A stretch of DNA of 64,000 nt from ZC4RG17 sp036259475 (lineage in GTDB: Bacteria; Actinomycetota; Acidimicrobiia; Spongiisociales; ZC4RG35): contig DATABS010000059.1 in NCBI GenBank assembly GCA_036259475.1, forward strand, positions 1 through 64,000, in the 5' to 3' direction. The position numbers and the translations under genes were made by a program. Position 1 is the stretch's first letter; each line of letters starts with the position of its first letter. The notes below the pieces were generated by a model, which had not been told where the DNA came from, ran no database searches, and was given only the letters and a program-made list of their open reading frames with translations. Positions 8,714 through 16,720 of the stretch are shown here, one piece after another.

Positions 8714-9424
8714 ATGATCGAAGGCCTGGGAACGGAAACGGGAAGCACCTTCAATGAAATCGCGGCGAGGGCGAAGTCGCAATATCGCACGGTCGAGGAG
8801 ATGGCCGCGTCTGTGATCAGGGAGGCGATCGTGTCCGGCGCGATCCCGCCGGGGACCAAATTGCACCAGTCCAACCTGGCTGAGGCACTGGAGGTATCCC
8901 GGATTCCCGTCCGACAAGCGATCAGGCGCCTGGAGGCAGAAGGTCTGGTGGCGATCTTCCCGCACAGGGGTGCTGTCGTACGGTCCATCGAACCGGAGGA
9001 GCTTCGCGAGATATACGAGTTGCGAGTGATGCTCGAGACGTTCGTACTTCGGGAGGCGATGAAGAACATCACACCCGAGGAGGTGGATGAGCTCGATGAG
9101 ATGGCGGCGCAGCTCGATACTGAGCCGGAGGGAGGTCATTGGGTGGACACGAGGCGCGACTTCTATCGCCGTCTCTATCAGCCCGCGGAACGCCCCCGGA
9201 CGCTAGCCATGATCGAATCCCTCCGGGCCGACGTGGGCCGCTATTGGCTGAGCCTCCGGGTTGTCGACCGCAAGGGCACTGCTCACCGAAAACTCGTCGA
9301 GGCGATACGCGCTCAGGATGCCGAGGCCGCCGAACGCTGGCTCGCCGACCACCTCGAGCACGTGTCCGACGAACTCTCCCGCCTTGCCGAGGCCGAGACA
9401 GAATCGGTCTCCGAGGCCCGGTAG
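8714..9424 (+). CDS. GntR-family transcriptional regulator, FCD subfamily
   Basis: This is a 236-residue regulator. An N-terminal winged helix (residues about 28-95: VIREAIVSGAIPPGTKL, then ALEVSRIPVRQAIRRLEAEG) is followed by an all-helical FCD ligand domain beginning at EIYELRVMLETFVLREAM. FCD members usually bind organic acids with a metal and repress adjacent catabolic operons by binding short palindromes. Its gene lies in the middle of the units preceded by the GGATCC-centred operator, and no other conventional DNA-binding regulator is encoded between 3 and 38 kb, so I infer it is the likely binder. The ribosome site is weak. About 200 bases upstream (8514-8713) hold no gene, only a short repeat of ACGGCCTTCCT at the left edge. 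Confidence 0.9.
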   Translation: MIEGLGTETGSTFNEIAARAKSQYRTVEEMAASVIREAIVSGAIPPGTKLHQSNLAEALEVSRIPVRQAIRRLEAEGLVAIFPHRGAVVRSIEPEELREIYELRVMLETFVLREAMKNITPEEVDELDEMAAQLDTEPEGGHWVDTRRDFYRRLYQPAERPRTLAMIESLRADVGRYWLSLRVVDRKGTAHRKLVEAIRAQDAEAAERWLADHLEHVSDELSRLAEAETESVSEAR

Positions 9425-9439
9425 CGCAAGTATCTTGCG
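9425..9439 (+). other. short inverted repeat after gntR
   Basis: CGCAAG and CTTGCG form a 6-bp stem with a TAT loop directly after the GntR stop and 40 bases before the MFS start. It could attenuate read-through between the two genes; no T-tract follows. Confidence 0.3.
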
Positions 9440-9478
9440 GGCGGAATCCCGCGGCACCGACAGCACCGAGGAGATGCA

Positions 9479-10690
9479 GTGATTGACGATCGCGGCGCGC
9501 AGGCTGCCCGCGCCCGTCAGTATCTGTTGCTGGCCGTGGGGACAGCGGTCACGCTCTCTTTCGGCCTCCATGCCGTGGCGCCCGCCCTGCCTCTCATCCA
9601 GTTGGAGTTCGCCCTCAGTGATTTCCAGGTCGGCCTGGTAACCAGCGCCTATGTCCTGCCCGGAGTCGCATTCGCCGTGCCTCTCGGCATCGCCGCTGAT
9701 CTCTTCGGCCGTCGCCGGGTCTTCGCTCTGTCGGGAATTCTGTACGGCGCGATGGGAGTCGCTCAAGGTCTGGCGCCCACCTTCGGGTGGCTCCTCGTCT
9801 GGCGCCTCGGCCAGGGCGTGGCTTTCGCCGCCCTCATGCCGCTCACTATCACCGTCATCGGTGACGCCTTCAGCGGGCTGGGTCAGGTTCGGGCGCAAGC
9901 CCGGCGACAGATCAGCATGGCGATGGCGACACTCGTGGTCCCGGTGGTGGGCGCACAGCTCGCCGTGCTCACGTGGTCGTTGCCCTTCATCGCCCAGAGC
10001 GTGACGGTGTTGCCGGGGCTCCTTGCGCTCGTCGTGCTGGACAAGAACACCTCCACCAGCGCCGCCCGCAAAGGCTATCTCCGGCTGGCCCTCCGCTCGA
10101 TTCGCCAACCCGGTTTTCCTAGTGTTCTCGCCGTCGGGTTCGTACGTTTTGTCGCCCGGTTCAGCATCCTCGCGTACTTGCCGCTGCACCTTGCCCGGGA
10201 GCTAGAAGCGTCTCTGACGGAGGTGGGCGTCGTCATGGGCATCGCCACCGGCCTTGGGTTTGCCAGTGCCATGGCCGCCGCCAGGCTGTCGACCCGTTGG
10301 CGACCCTCCTGGGTAACGGTCGGCGCGTTGGTCGTTTGCGGCTTGGGCCTCGTCGGGTTCGCCCTTTCTCCTACCCTGGCCTGGGCCATTCCTGTGGCGA
10401 CGGTCTTTGCCCTTGGAGATGGTCTGATCGCCGTCCTCCAGTCTTCTTACGCCGCCCGGGGGACCGCTGAGGGCGTGCGGGCGGGAGTCGTGGCGGTCAA
10501 CGGGACGGCGCGCAACGCGGGGAAATTCGTGGGTCCCCTCTTCATCGGGGCGATCGCCGCCCTGATCGGCATACCCGGGGCGCTGGCGCTGGCCGGCGTC
10601 GTAGTGGCGGGAGCGGCGCTGCTCGTACACCCCGGGCTTGCCCTCTTCGACGATGTCCTGCAAGACACAGAAGCGGCAGTGGAGCGATGA
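9479..10690 (+). CDS. MFS transporter (paralogue of the one at 21755)
   Basis: This 403-residue, very hydrophobic protein has the 12-helix pattern of the major facilitator superfamily. The loop between helices 2 and 3 carries the family motif as GIAADLFGRRRVF. The N-terminus (SFGLHAVAPALPLIQ, then GLVTSAYVLPGV) is nearly the same as in the protein at 21755-22993, so the two are recent paralogues. The GTG start at 9479 has GAGGAG five bases upstream. MFS members move small solutes by proton coupling; the direction and substrate are not readable. It follows the GntR regulator by 54 bases and precedes the second cyclodeaminase-like gene. Confidence 0.88.
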   Translation: MIDDRGAQAARARQYLLLAVGTAVTLSFGLHAVAPALPLIQLEFALSDFQVGLVTSAYVLPGVAFAVPLGIAADLFGRRRVFALSGILYGAMGVAQGLAPTFGWLLVWRLGQGVAFAALMPLTITVIGDAFSGLGQVRAQARRQISMAMATLVVPVVGAQLAVLTWSLPFIAQSVTVLPGLLALVVLDKNTSTSAARKGYLRLALRSIRQPGFPSVLAVGFVRFVARFSILAYLPLHLARELEASLTEVGVVMGIATGLGFASAMAAARLSTRWRPSWVTVGALVVCGLGLVGFALSPTLAWAIPVATVFALGDGLIAVLQSSYAARGTAEGVRAGVVAVNGTARNAGKFVGPLFIGAIAALIGIPGALALAGVVVAGAALLVHPGLALFDDVLQDTEAAVER

Positions 10691-10702
10691 CCTCCTGGCG
10701 GT

Positions 10703-10727
10703 GTACCGTCCGGGTGCCGTTCGGTAC
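10703..10727 (+). other. inverted repeat in 78-base intergenic gap
   Basis: GTACCG and CGGTAC are separated by 13 bases between the MFS gene and the second cyclodeaminase-like gene. It may be a weak terminator or an operator; nothing else is visible in the gap. Confidence 0.3.
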
Positions 10728-10768
10728 GACACGCCCCAGGCCGTGTCCCAATGCTCGAGGAGGGCCGG

Positions 10769-11740
10769 ATGACGATTCTCGTTTCAGATAAACAGATCCG
10801 AAGTCAGTACTCGATGAGCCGATGCATAGAGGCGGTGGAGGAGGCGTTCGGAGCTGCCGGTAGGGACTCCTTCGAAGTCAGCGAGCGCAAGGTCGTGGCA
10901 GTGGAGGGAGGAGCGCGGCTTCTGAGCCTCACCGCCGCCTCGGCGGAACTCGAGTCGCTAGTCGCCCACGTCTATTCGGGAGCGCCGGCCGGTCACGACA
11001 AACAGCGGTCGCCGGTCAACCGGCGCCAGAAGCTCTACCTGGTTTTCGACTCCGCCACCGGCGCGTGCGAGGCGATCATCGGTGGTGAATACCTGTCTTG
11101 GCTGAAGACGGGCGCTATGGGCGCGGTGGCAATCAAGCATCTTTCCTCGCCGACCGCGGAGGATCTGGCGGTCCTCGGCTCCGGACGCCAGGCCAGGGCG
11201 GCGCTCGCCGGGGCATTGGAGGTGCGCCCCTTCAGTCGTGTGCGGATATGGAGCCGGACTCGGGCGCATGCGGCGAAGATGGCGGAAGAGTTCCCACAAG
11301 TCCCAGCAATCGAGATCTCCGCTTCAGCTCAGGAGGCAGTCAGGGGAGCCGATGTCATCGTCACCGCAACTACCTCCACCACTCCCATCCTCCTCGGCGA
11401 CTGGCTGTCGCCCGGATGCCATGTGAACGCGATCGGGGCGCATTATCCGGATCATCGGGAACTGGACGGGGAGGCGGTGCGCCGGTCGACTGTCGTAGTG
11501 GACACTCACGTAGCCGCCCGGGCGGAGAAGGGGGAACTCCTTCTCGCCGTGAAGGAAGGTCTGTTTACTTTCGACGAGGTGGCGGGCGAACTCGGAGAGA
11601 TCGTGGCTGGCAAGAGCGGATGGAGCCGGTCGGAGGAAGAGAGCACCCTCTTCGCCTCGTGCGGTTCGGCGATCGAGTCGCTCGGAGCGGCGTGGGGCGT
11701 ACTGGCCGGCATGCAGGAAGAGGATCGCTTCGAGTTCTAG
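10769..11740 (+). CDS. ornithine cyclodeaminase/mu-crystallin family protein (second copy)
   Basis: This is a 323-residue member of the ornithine cyclodeaminase family, close to the usual length. It shows GEYLSWLKTGAMGAVAIKHL in the substrate region, the NAD(P)-binding turn LAVLGSGRQARAAL, and ADVIVTATTSTTPIL, which is typical of the second half of the Rossmann domain. I prefer the ATG at 10769, preceded by GAGGAGGG, over the ATG at 10751. It is only distantly similar to the protein at 3202. Family members reduce imines or deaminate amino acids; here it sits directly upstream of the bicupin/EutA unit, so an amine or amino-acid substrate is plausible but unproven. Confidence 0.85.
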   Translation: MTILVSDKQIRSQYSMSRCIEAVEEAFGAAGRDSFEVSERKVVAVEGGARLLSLTAASAELESLVAHVYSGAPAGHDKQRSPVNRRQKLYLVFDSATGACEAIIGGEYLSWLKTGAMGAVAIKHLSSPTAEDLAVLGSGRQARAALAGALEVRPFSRVRIWSRTRAHAAKMAEEFPQVPAIEISASAQEAVRGADVIVTATTSTTPILLGDWLSPGCHVNAIGAHYPDHRELDGEAVRRSTVVVDTHVAARAEKGELLLAVKEGLFTFDEVAGELGEIVAGKSGWSRSEEESTLFASCGSAIESLGAAWGVLAGMQEEDRFEF

Positions 11741-11777
11741 GTGCCGTCACGCGGCTGTGCCCACAAGCCTCCCGGTC

Positions 11778-11791
11778 GGATCCATTATACT
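11778..11791 (+). promoter_or_regulatory. GGATCC operator fused to a TATACT -10
   Basis: GGATCCATTATACT lies 38 bases before the bicupin start. TATACT (11786-11791) is a good -10 box, and the GGATCC core abuts its upstream side, so a bound protein would block RNA polymerase. No clear -35 is seen. Confidence 0.55.
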
Positions 11792-11829
11792 TGGCCGTCC
11801 ATCCCAACTAGTAAGCAACGGAGTGAAAC

Positions 11830-12894
11830 ATGACAGAACGTAAGATCATCAAAGAGTACGACGTTCACTCCTACACCCAATACATGTGGGACAAATTCAG
11901 CGCCTACGACCGATGGGTGAAGGACCAGGGGATCCCCGTGCTGAGCGGCTCGTTCGTCGACGACGCCCGCGAGGTCGAGTTGGGCGACTGGCAGAACCGC
12001 GGAGCCCGGGGAGCGCTCCTCAGCTTCTCGGATCAGAGGGTCGCCGACGGATATGTCCTCGAGCTGGAACCGGCGGGAGGGACCAAGCCCCACCGGCAGC
12101 TTTACGAAGAGATCATCGTCATTCTCGAAGGCCAAGGTTCGACCGAGGTGTGGTACGACGAGACTCAGAAACGGTCCTTCGAGTGGCAGCGCGGGTCCGT
12201 GTTCAGCGTGCCGATCAACGCCACTCATCGCCACCTCAACGGCAGCGGCACCAAACGGGTGCGGTATGTGGCTCTCACCAGCGCTCCACCGATCATCGAG
12301 TTCTTCCGCGATCCCGAGTTCATCTTCAACAACGACCACGTCTTCCCGGAGCGTTTCGACCCCCGCAACCCCGAGTTCTTCGACAAGGAGCCGGAGTACC
12401 TGACCGAGTACTACGGAGGCATTCTCGACACCAACTTCATCTCGGACATCCGCAAGGTGAGGCTGGTGCCTCGTGAGGCCCGCGGGAAGGGCAACAAGAA
12501 CATGTACATCCACATCGCCGGCGCAACGATGTTCGCCCATGTCTCATGCTTTCCGGTGGGAACTTACAAGAAGGCCCACCGTCACGGTCCCGGGGCCCAC
12601 ATCGTGATGCTCGACTCAACCGGCTACACCATGATGTGGAAGGACGGTGAGGAGCCCACTCGCTACGACTGGGCCGAGGGGAGCGTCATCTCGCCTCCGG
12701 CGGGTGTGTGGCACCAGCACTACAACACCGGCACCGAGCCGTGCAAGTTCGTGGCCCTCCACGCCTCATTCGCCCTGGCCAGCGGTGGCACCGGGGGCGG
12801 AGTGGAGCAACTGGAGGCGGACGCCAAGGATCAAGAGTTGCGTGACCTCTACATCGCCGAATGTGAGAAGAACGGCGTAGAGGTTGCGGTGTGA
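11830..12894 (+). CDS. bicupin protein
   Basis: This 354-residue protein has two cupin domains. The first contains HRQLYEEIIVILEGQG and INATHRHLN; the second contains KAHRHGPGAHIVMLD and WHQHYNTG. These are the histidine-rich metal-binding blocks of cupins. Bicupins include gentisate-type ring-cleaving dioxygenases, oxalate decarboxylases and quercetinases, but I cannot assign one. The start has GGAG seven bases upstream, and a promoter/operator lies at 11778. It overlaps the EutA gene by four bases (GTGA), so the two are co-translated. A second, distantly similar bicupin is at 27192-28232, also under a GGATCC operator. Confidence 0.8.
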   Translation: MTERKIIKEYDVHSYTQYMWDKFSAYDRWVKDQGIPVLSGSFVDDAREVELGDWQNRGARGALLSFSDQRVADGYVLELEPAGGTKPHRQLYEEIIVILEGQGSTEVWYDETQKRSFEWQRGSVFSVPINATHRHLNGSGTKRVRYVALTSAPPIIEFFRDPEFIFNNDHVFPERFDPRNPEFFDKEPEYLTEYYGGILDTNFISDIRKVRLVPREARGKGNKNMYIHIAGATMFAHVSCFPVGTYKKAHRHGPGAHIVMLDSTGYTMMWKDGEEPTRYDWAEGSVISPPAGVWHQHYNTGTEPCKFVALHASFALASGGTGGGVEQLEADAKDQELRDLYIAECEKNGVEVAV

Positions 12895-14399
12895 GCGGGG
12901 CGGCGGATCAGTCGCTGAGCGAAGAGGACGCCTACCTCGACCCCGACACGATCGTGCTCAGGTCGGCGGGGATCGATATCGGATCGGCAACCACCCACCT
13001 CGTGACTTCCCGGATCACGATGAAACGGTTGGGCCGCTCCCATTCCAGTCGGTATGTCATCGTCGACCGCCAGCTGGAATACATGTCGCCGATCGTCTTC
13101 ACGCCATACATCGACGGAGACCTGATCGACGCCACGCGCCTCGTTGACCAGCTGTCGGAGTGGATCGAAGGAGAGGAGTACGGGGAGGATTCGATCGACA
13201 CCGGCGTGGTGATGCTCACGGGCGAGGCCATGCGACGCCGCAACGCCCGCCAGATAACCGAGGAGGTCTCTCGCCTAGCGGGTGACTTTGTCTGCGCCGC
13301 CGCCGGCGATCTCTTCGAGGTCGAAATGGCGGCTCATGGCTCGGGAGCGGTCGCCCTCTCCCGCACAAACGGACCGATTCTCAACATCGACATCGGGGGA
13401 GGCACCACAAAGGTCAGCGTCTGTCGGGATGGCGAAATCGTGGAGCGAGGCGTCCTCCACATGGGAGCCCGGGCATTGGTCGTCGACGCAGACGACCGCA
13501 TCACCCGCATCGAAATGCCCGGAGCGCTCGCTTCGACAGCCTTGGGGCTCGATGTAGGTCTCGGCGACACCCTCGGCGAAGCTGCTCGAGAGAAGGTGGC
13601 CTGGTGGCTGACCGACCGACTGGACGAGTACCTACGACCGGGGCCTACGAGCGCTGAGACTGAGGAGATGGTGATCGTCTCGCGACCGTCGCTCCCAGAC
13701 GACATCTCGGCTGTCGTATTCTCCTCCGGTGTGGGGGAGTACATCTACGGTAGGGAAAAGAGGAACTTCGGCGACCTGGCTCCCTGGATCGCCGACGCGG
13801 TGAGGGCGAAACGAGACGGCGGAACCTGGCAGTGGCATTGGCACGTGCCCGAAGCGTCCCCCATTCGCGCCACCGTGACGGGGATCGCCCAACAGACTGT
13901 CGAGATGAGCGGCGACACCATCTATGTGGGTCGTCCCGAGGCACTGCCGATGCGTAATCGCGAGGTCCGAACGTTGGACATCGCCAGTCTCGCAAAGGCG
14001 GAGGAAATCGTAGAAGCGATGAAGCAAGTGGTGGCGCTCGACTCTCTCAGCAGCGCCGAAGGGGGCGTCGTGTGGGACGTGCGATGTGGGGGTGATCGTC
14101 ACTACGCATATCTGGCGGAACTCGCCCGGGGCCTGGGTGAGGGCGGTTCCGTGCTGGGGGAGGGGCCCGTGGGCCTCATCCTCGATCAGGACATCGCCAT
14201 GCTCGTGGGGAGGCTGATCGCCGAGGAGCTAGAGGTGGCCTCTGACGTTGTGGTGCTGGACGGGATCTCTTTGAAGGACATTCATTTCGTTGACTTCGGG
14301 CGCTTTCGTCCCGAGACGAACACGGTCCCTGTCGTTCTCAAGTCATTGGTTTTCAACGACCGGGAGAACGACCCGGTGGCTCTCACCGAGGAAGTTTGA
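12891..14399 (+). CDS. eutA: ethanolamine ammonia-lyase reactivating factor EutA homologue
   Basis: This is a 502-residue actin-like (ASKHA) ATPase of the EutA family. EutA reactivates B12-dependent ethanolamine ammonia-lyase by ATP-driven exchange of damaged cobalamin. The first phosphate loop is AGIDIGSATTHLV (about residue 24); MSPIVFTPY, DTGVVMLTGEAMRRRNAR and the second nucleotide motif NIDIGGGTTKVSVC (about 164) match EutA closely. The length is normal. The gene overlaps the bicupin stop by four bases. No eutB, eutC or microcompartment gene is in the window, so it is an orphan here. It may serve a lyase elsewhere or a different enzyme; the tight link to the bicupin suggests a local role, which is inference. 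Confidence 0.85.
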   Translation: MSGAADQSLSEEDAYLDPDTIVLRSAGIDIGSATTHLVTSRITMKRLGRSHSSRYVIVDRQLEYMSPIVFTPYIDGDLIDATRLVDQLSEWIEGEEYGEDSIDTGVVMLTGEAMRRRNARQITEEVSRLAGDFVCAAAGDLFEVEMAAHGSGAVALSRTNGPILNIDIGGGTTKVSVCRDGEIVERGVLHMGARALVVDADDRITRIEMPGALASTALGLDVGLGDTLGEAAREKVAWWLTDRLDEYLRPGPTSAETEEMVIVSRPSLPDDISAVVFSSGVGEYIYGREKRNFGDLAPWIADAVRAKRDGGTWQWHWHVPEASPIRATVTGIAQQTVEMSGDTIYVGRPEALPMRNREVRTLDIASLAKAEEIVEAMKQVVALDSLSSAEGGVVWDVRCGGDRHYAYLAELARGLGEGGSVLGEGPVGLILDQDIAMLVGRLIAEELEVASDVVVLDGISLKDIHFVDFGRFRPETNTVPVVLKSLVFNDRENDPVALTEEV

Positions 14400-14514
14400 G
14401 CATCGGTTCAGCCGGTCCGGGGTAACCCTCGCGTTGCCATTTCCCCAGGTCAGAAGGATTTCCAAAGCCGATCCGAATTGGTTGGATTCCGTCTCGAAGA
14501 TTCCTGCAAGGCGC

Positions 14515-14541
14515 GGATCCACAAGGTAGGATACTGGATCC
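14515..14541 (+). promoter_or_regulatory. promoter with two GGATCC sites 21 bases apart
   Basis: GGATCC occurs at 14515-14520 and 14536-14541, exactly two helical turns apart. Between them lies GATACT (14530-14535), a candidate -10. The block GGTAGGATACTGGATCC (14525-14541) is identical over 17 bases to the one before the second TctC gene at 23060. The transcription start would fall in or just after the second site. Confidence 0.6.
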
Positions 14542-14573
14542 CTAACGGGCGACCGGAGGAAAGGATCGGAAGA

Positions 14574-15695
14574 ATGAGGCTGATGAGATTCGCCATGCTG
14601 TTGGCTGTATTGGGGCTGATCTTGGCCGCCTGCGGCACGACTGAGACGGAGGGCGGCGAAGGTTCCGAGGACACGGCTGCCCCGGAGGGCGAAGGAGCAT
14701 TCTACGAGGGCAAGGTCATCAGATTTGTCACGAGCTCAGGCCCTGGAGGAGGTACCGACGTCAAGATCCGGACACTCGCCAGCCAGCTACCCAGGTTCAT
14801 CGAAGGTAACCCGGCCACACAGGTGAGCAACATCGAACCCCACGTCGCCGGGATGAACTATGTCTGGAACGCCGAACCCGACGGGCTCACAGTAGGTCTG
14901 ACAGCCGCTCCCACGCTTGAGTTCGAGTTCTTCGAAGAGGCCGAATGGGATAGCTCGGAATGGTCCTACATCGGTGCCATGACTTCCGCCTGTGACAACA
15001 TGCTGCTGGTTCGAGGCGACGCCGGCTACGAGACCATCGAGGACGCGATTGGCGGCGATGAGCCGCTGATAACGATGACCCAGGCCCCTACCCCGGCGGA
15101 TGTGGAACCCATCGCGCTGAGTTTGATGCTTGTAGCCGACTACCTCGACTTGCCTCTCGAGGTGCGACGCGTCGCCGACGCCGGACAGGGAGCGATCAAC
15201 CTGGCGATGGAGCGAGGTGAAATCAACGCCGCCCGCTACGGGTCCTCATGGTGCCTGCTGCCTGACCAAAACCCGGGTTGGTTGGAGGACGGGTTCGTGA
15301 TTCCCCTCCTGGACATGGCGACCAGACGTGACGAGGCGGCGATGCCCGAGGTCGTCGAGGAACGTCCGCCGCACGTCAGCGAGGTTCTCACCGAGGAGCA
15401 GTACCTGGAGTTTCGTGGAGTCGTGGCGGCATCCCGCGAAGGCGGTAACCCCTTCTTCATGCCCCCGGATGTACCCGAGGAAACGCTCAGCATCCTGCGC
15501 ACCGCCTTCAACGATGCGGTGGCCGACGAGGATTTCGTGGAAGCCATGGAGGCTTCCTTCGGAGCCGAAGACATCTCGTTCTACACCGGTGAGGAGATCG
15601 ATGAGATCGTCACCGATAACTTGCAGGTGATGACCGAGTACAGCGACCGCTTCACCGAGCTGACCGAAGAGCTCTATGCGAAATACGTGAGGTGA
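14574..15695 (+). CDS. tctC: TctC-like tripartite tricarboxylate transporter substrate-binding lipoprotein
   Basis: This 373-residue exported lipoprotein begins with a signal peptide ending in the lipobox LAAC (start MRLMRFAMLLAV), so it is anchored outside the cell membrane. After an acidic linker comes the solute-binding fold: IRFVTSSGPGGGTDVKIRTL matches the TctC ligand loop with its GG-x-D. TctC proteins capture carboxylates for the TctA/TctB membrane complex, encoded just downstream. I chose the ATG at 14574 because the lipoprotein signal starts there; the frame is open to 14478. It is very similar to the protein at 23109-24272, with long identical stretches. The unit is tctC, hydrolase, tctAB, aldo/keto reductase, usp, aldolase. 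Confidence 0.88.
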   Translation: MRLMRFAMLLAVLGLILAACGTTETEGGEGSEDTAAPEGEGAFYEGKVIRFVTSSGPGGGTDVKIRTLASQLPRFIEGNPATQVSNIEPHVAGMNYVWNAEPDGLTVGLTAAPTLEFEFFEEAEWDSSEWSYIGAMTSACDNMLLVRGDAGYETIEDAIGGDEPLITMTQAPTPADVEPIALSLMLVADYLDLPLEVRRVADAGQGAINLAMERGEINAARYGSSWCLLPDQNPGWLEDGFVIPLLDMATRRDEAAMPEVVEERPPHVSEVLTEEQYLEFRGVVAASREGGNPFFMPPDVPEETLSILRTAFNDAVADEDFVEAMEASFGAEDISFYTGEEIDEIVTDNLQVMTEYSDRFTELTEELYAKYVR

Positions 15696-15803
15696 CTCTC
15701 TGCCTGGTCGAACGACAATGACGAGGATATGGCGTCCGTCGGCCCTCGGTCGGCGGCGCCGTAGCTTCGCCCCTCTAGGACCCGCCGAAAGATAAGGGAA
15801 GGT

Positions 15804-16682
15804 GTGGAGAACCCCCAGTACGTTGAAGTGAACGGCGCCCGCACGCGTTATTTCTCCGCCGGCGAGGGTGAGCCCCTAGTGCTGGTTCATGGCGGCCACT
15901 ACGGGGTCCGAGGGAGCGCCGAAGACTGGGAGCTCAACTTCGATCGGCTGGCCGAGCGGCATCGGGTGGTCGCTTTCGACAAGCTAGGCATGGGCTTCAC
16001 CGACAACCCTGCCTCAGATGACGACTACACGATCGAGGGCCATGCCAGCCATCTCAAGGGGCTTCTCGATGCCCTTCAACTAGACAATGTCCACCTGGTG
16101 GGTCATTCGCGAGGCGGCTATCCGGTGACCCGGGTGGCGCTCGATCATCCGGGCAGGGTGGCTACGTTGACGATTGTCAGCAGCTCCAGTGTGACGAACC
16201 CTTTCAATCCGGTCTACGCCGAGTGGCGGCGCCGGGCCGAGTCGATGGAGGAAAGAGAAGCGGTGCGTTACCTGATCGCCGCCAACTCCTATTCCGATGA
16301 CCACATCACGGAGTCGATGGTGGATGCCGGAGTCGAGATCGGTCGCCTGGAACAGTTCGCCGAGGCGAAGGCGCGCATGGCCGACGGTCTATATGACAGC
16401 TTCAAGGCCGACATGCTGGAAAGGCTCGACAGGATCAAGACGGAGATCGCCGACGGCAGCCTCAGCGTGCCCACGCTGCTGATGTGGGGCTTCAACGATC
16501 CGTCGGCGACGATGGACAGATGCGGCAAGCCCGCCATCGATCAGTTCTTCCCGGTCGTCGAGGAGTGTGAGATGCATATTCTCAACCGGGCCGGTCATTA
16601 CTGCTTCAGGGAGCAGCCGGACGCATTCGTCGACACGCTTCTCGGATTCATCGAACGCCATCGACAGACCGTCACGGCATGA
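15804..16682 (+). CDS. alpha/beta-hydrolase
   Basis: This 292-residue protein has the alpha/beta-hydrolase fold: oxyanion segment LVLVHGGHYG, nucleophile elbow LVGHSRGGYP with Ser, and a C-terminal acid/His region (WGFNDPSATMD, then NRAGHYCFREQPD). Such enzymes split esters, C-C bonds of ring-cleavage products, or haloalkanes. The GTG at 15804 has AAGGGAAGG just upstream. It lies between the tctC and tctA-tctB genes, so its substrate is probably the imported compound or a product of it. There is a 108-base GC-rich gap before it. Confidence 0.85.
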   Translation: MENPQYVEVNGARTRYFSAGEGEPLVLVHGGHYGVRGSAEDWELNFDRLAERHRVVAFDKLGMGFTDNPASDDDYTIEGHASHLKGLLDALQLDNVHLVGHSRGGYPVTRVALDHPGRVATLTIVSSSSVTNPFNPVYAEWRRRAESMEEREAVRYLIAANSYSDDHITESMVDAGVEIGRLEQFAEAKARMADGLYDSFKADMLERLDRIKTEIADGSLSVPTLLMWGFNDPSATMDRCGKPAIDQFFPVVEECEMHILNRAGHYCFREQPDAFVDTLLGFIERHRQTVTA

Positions 16683-16720
16683 GCTTCGACCGGGCACCTG
16701 CTGGGAGGGCTGGATAACCA

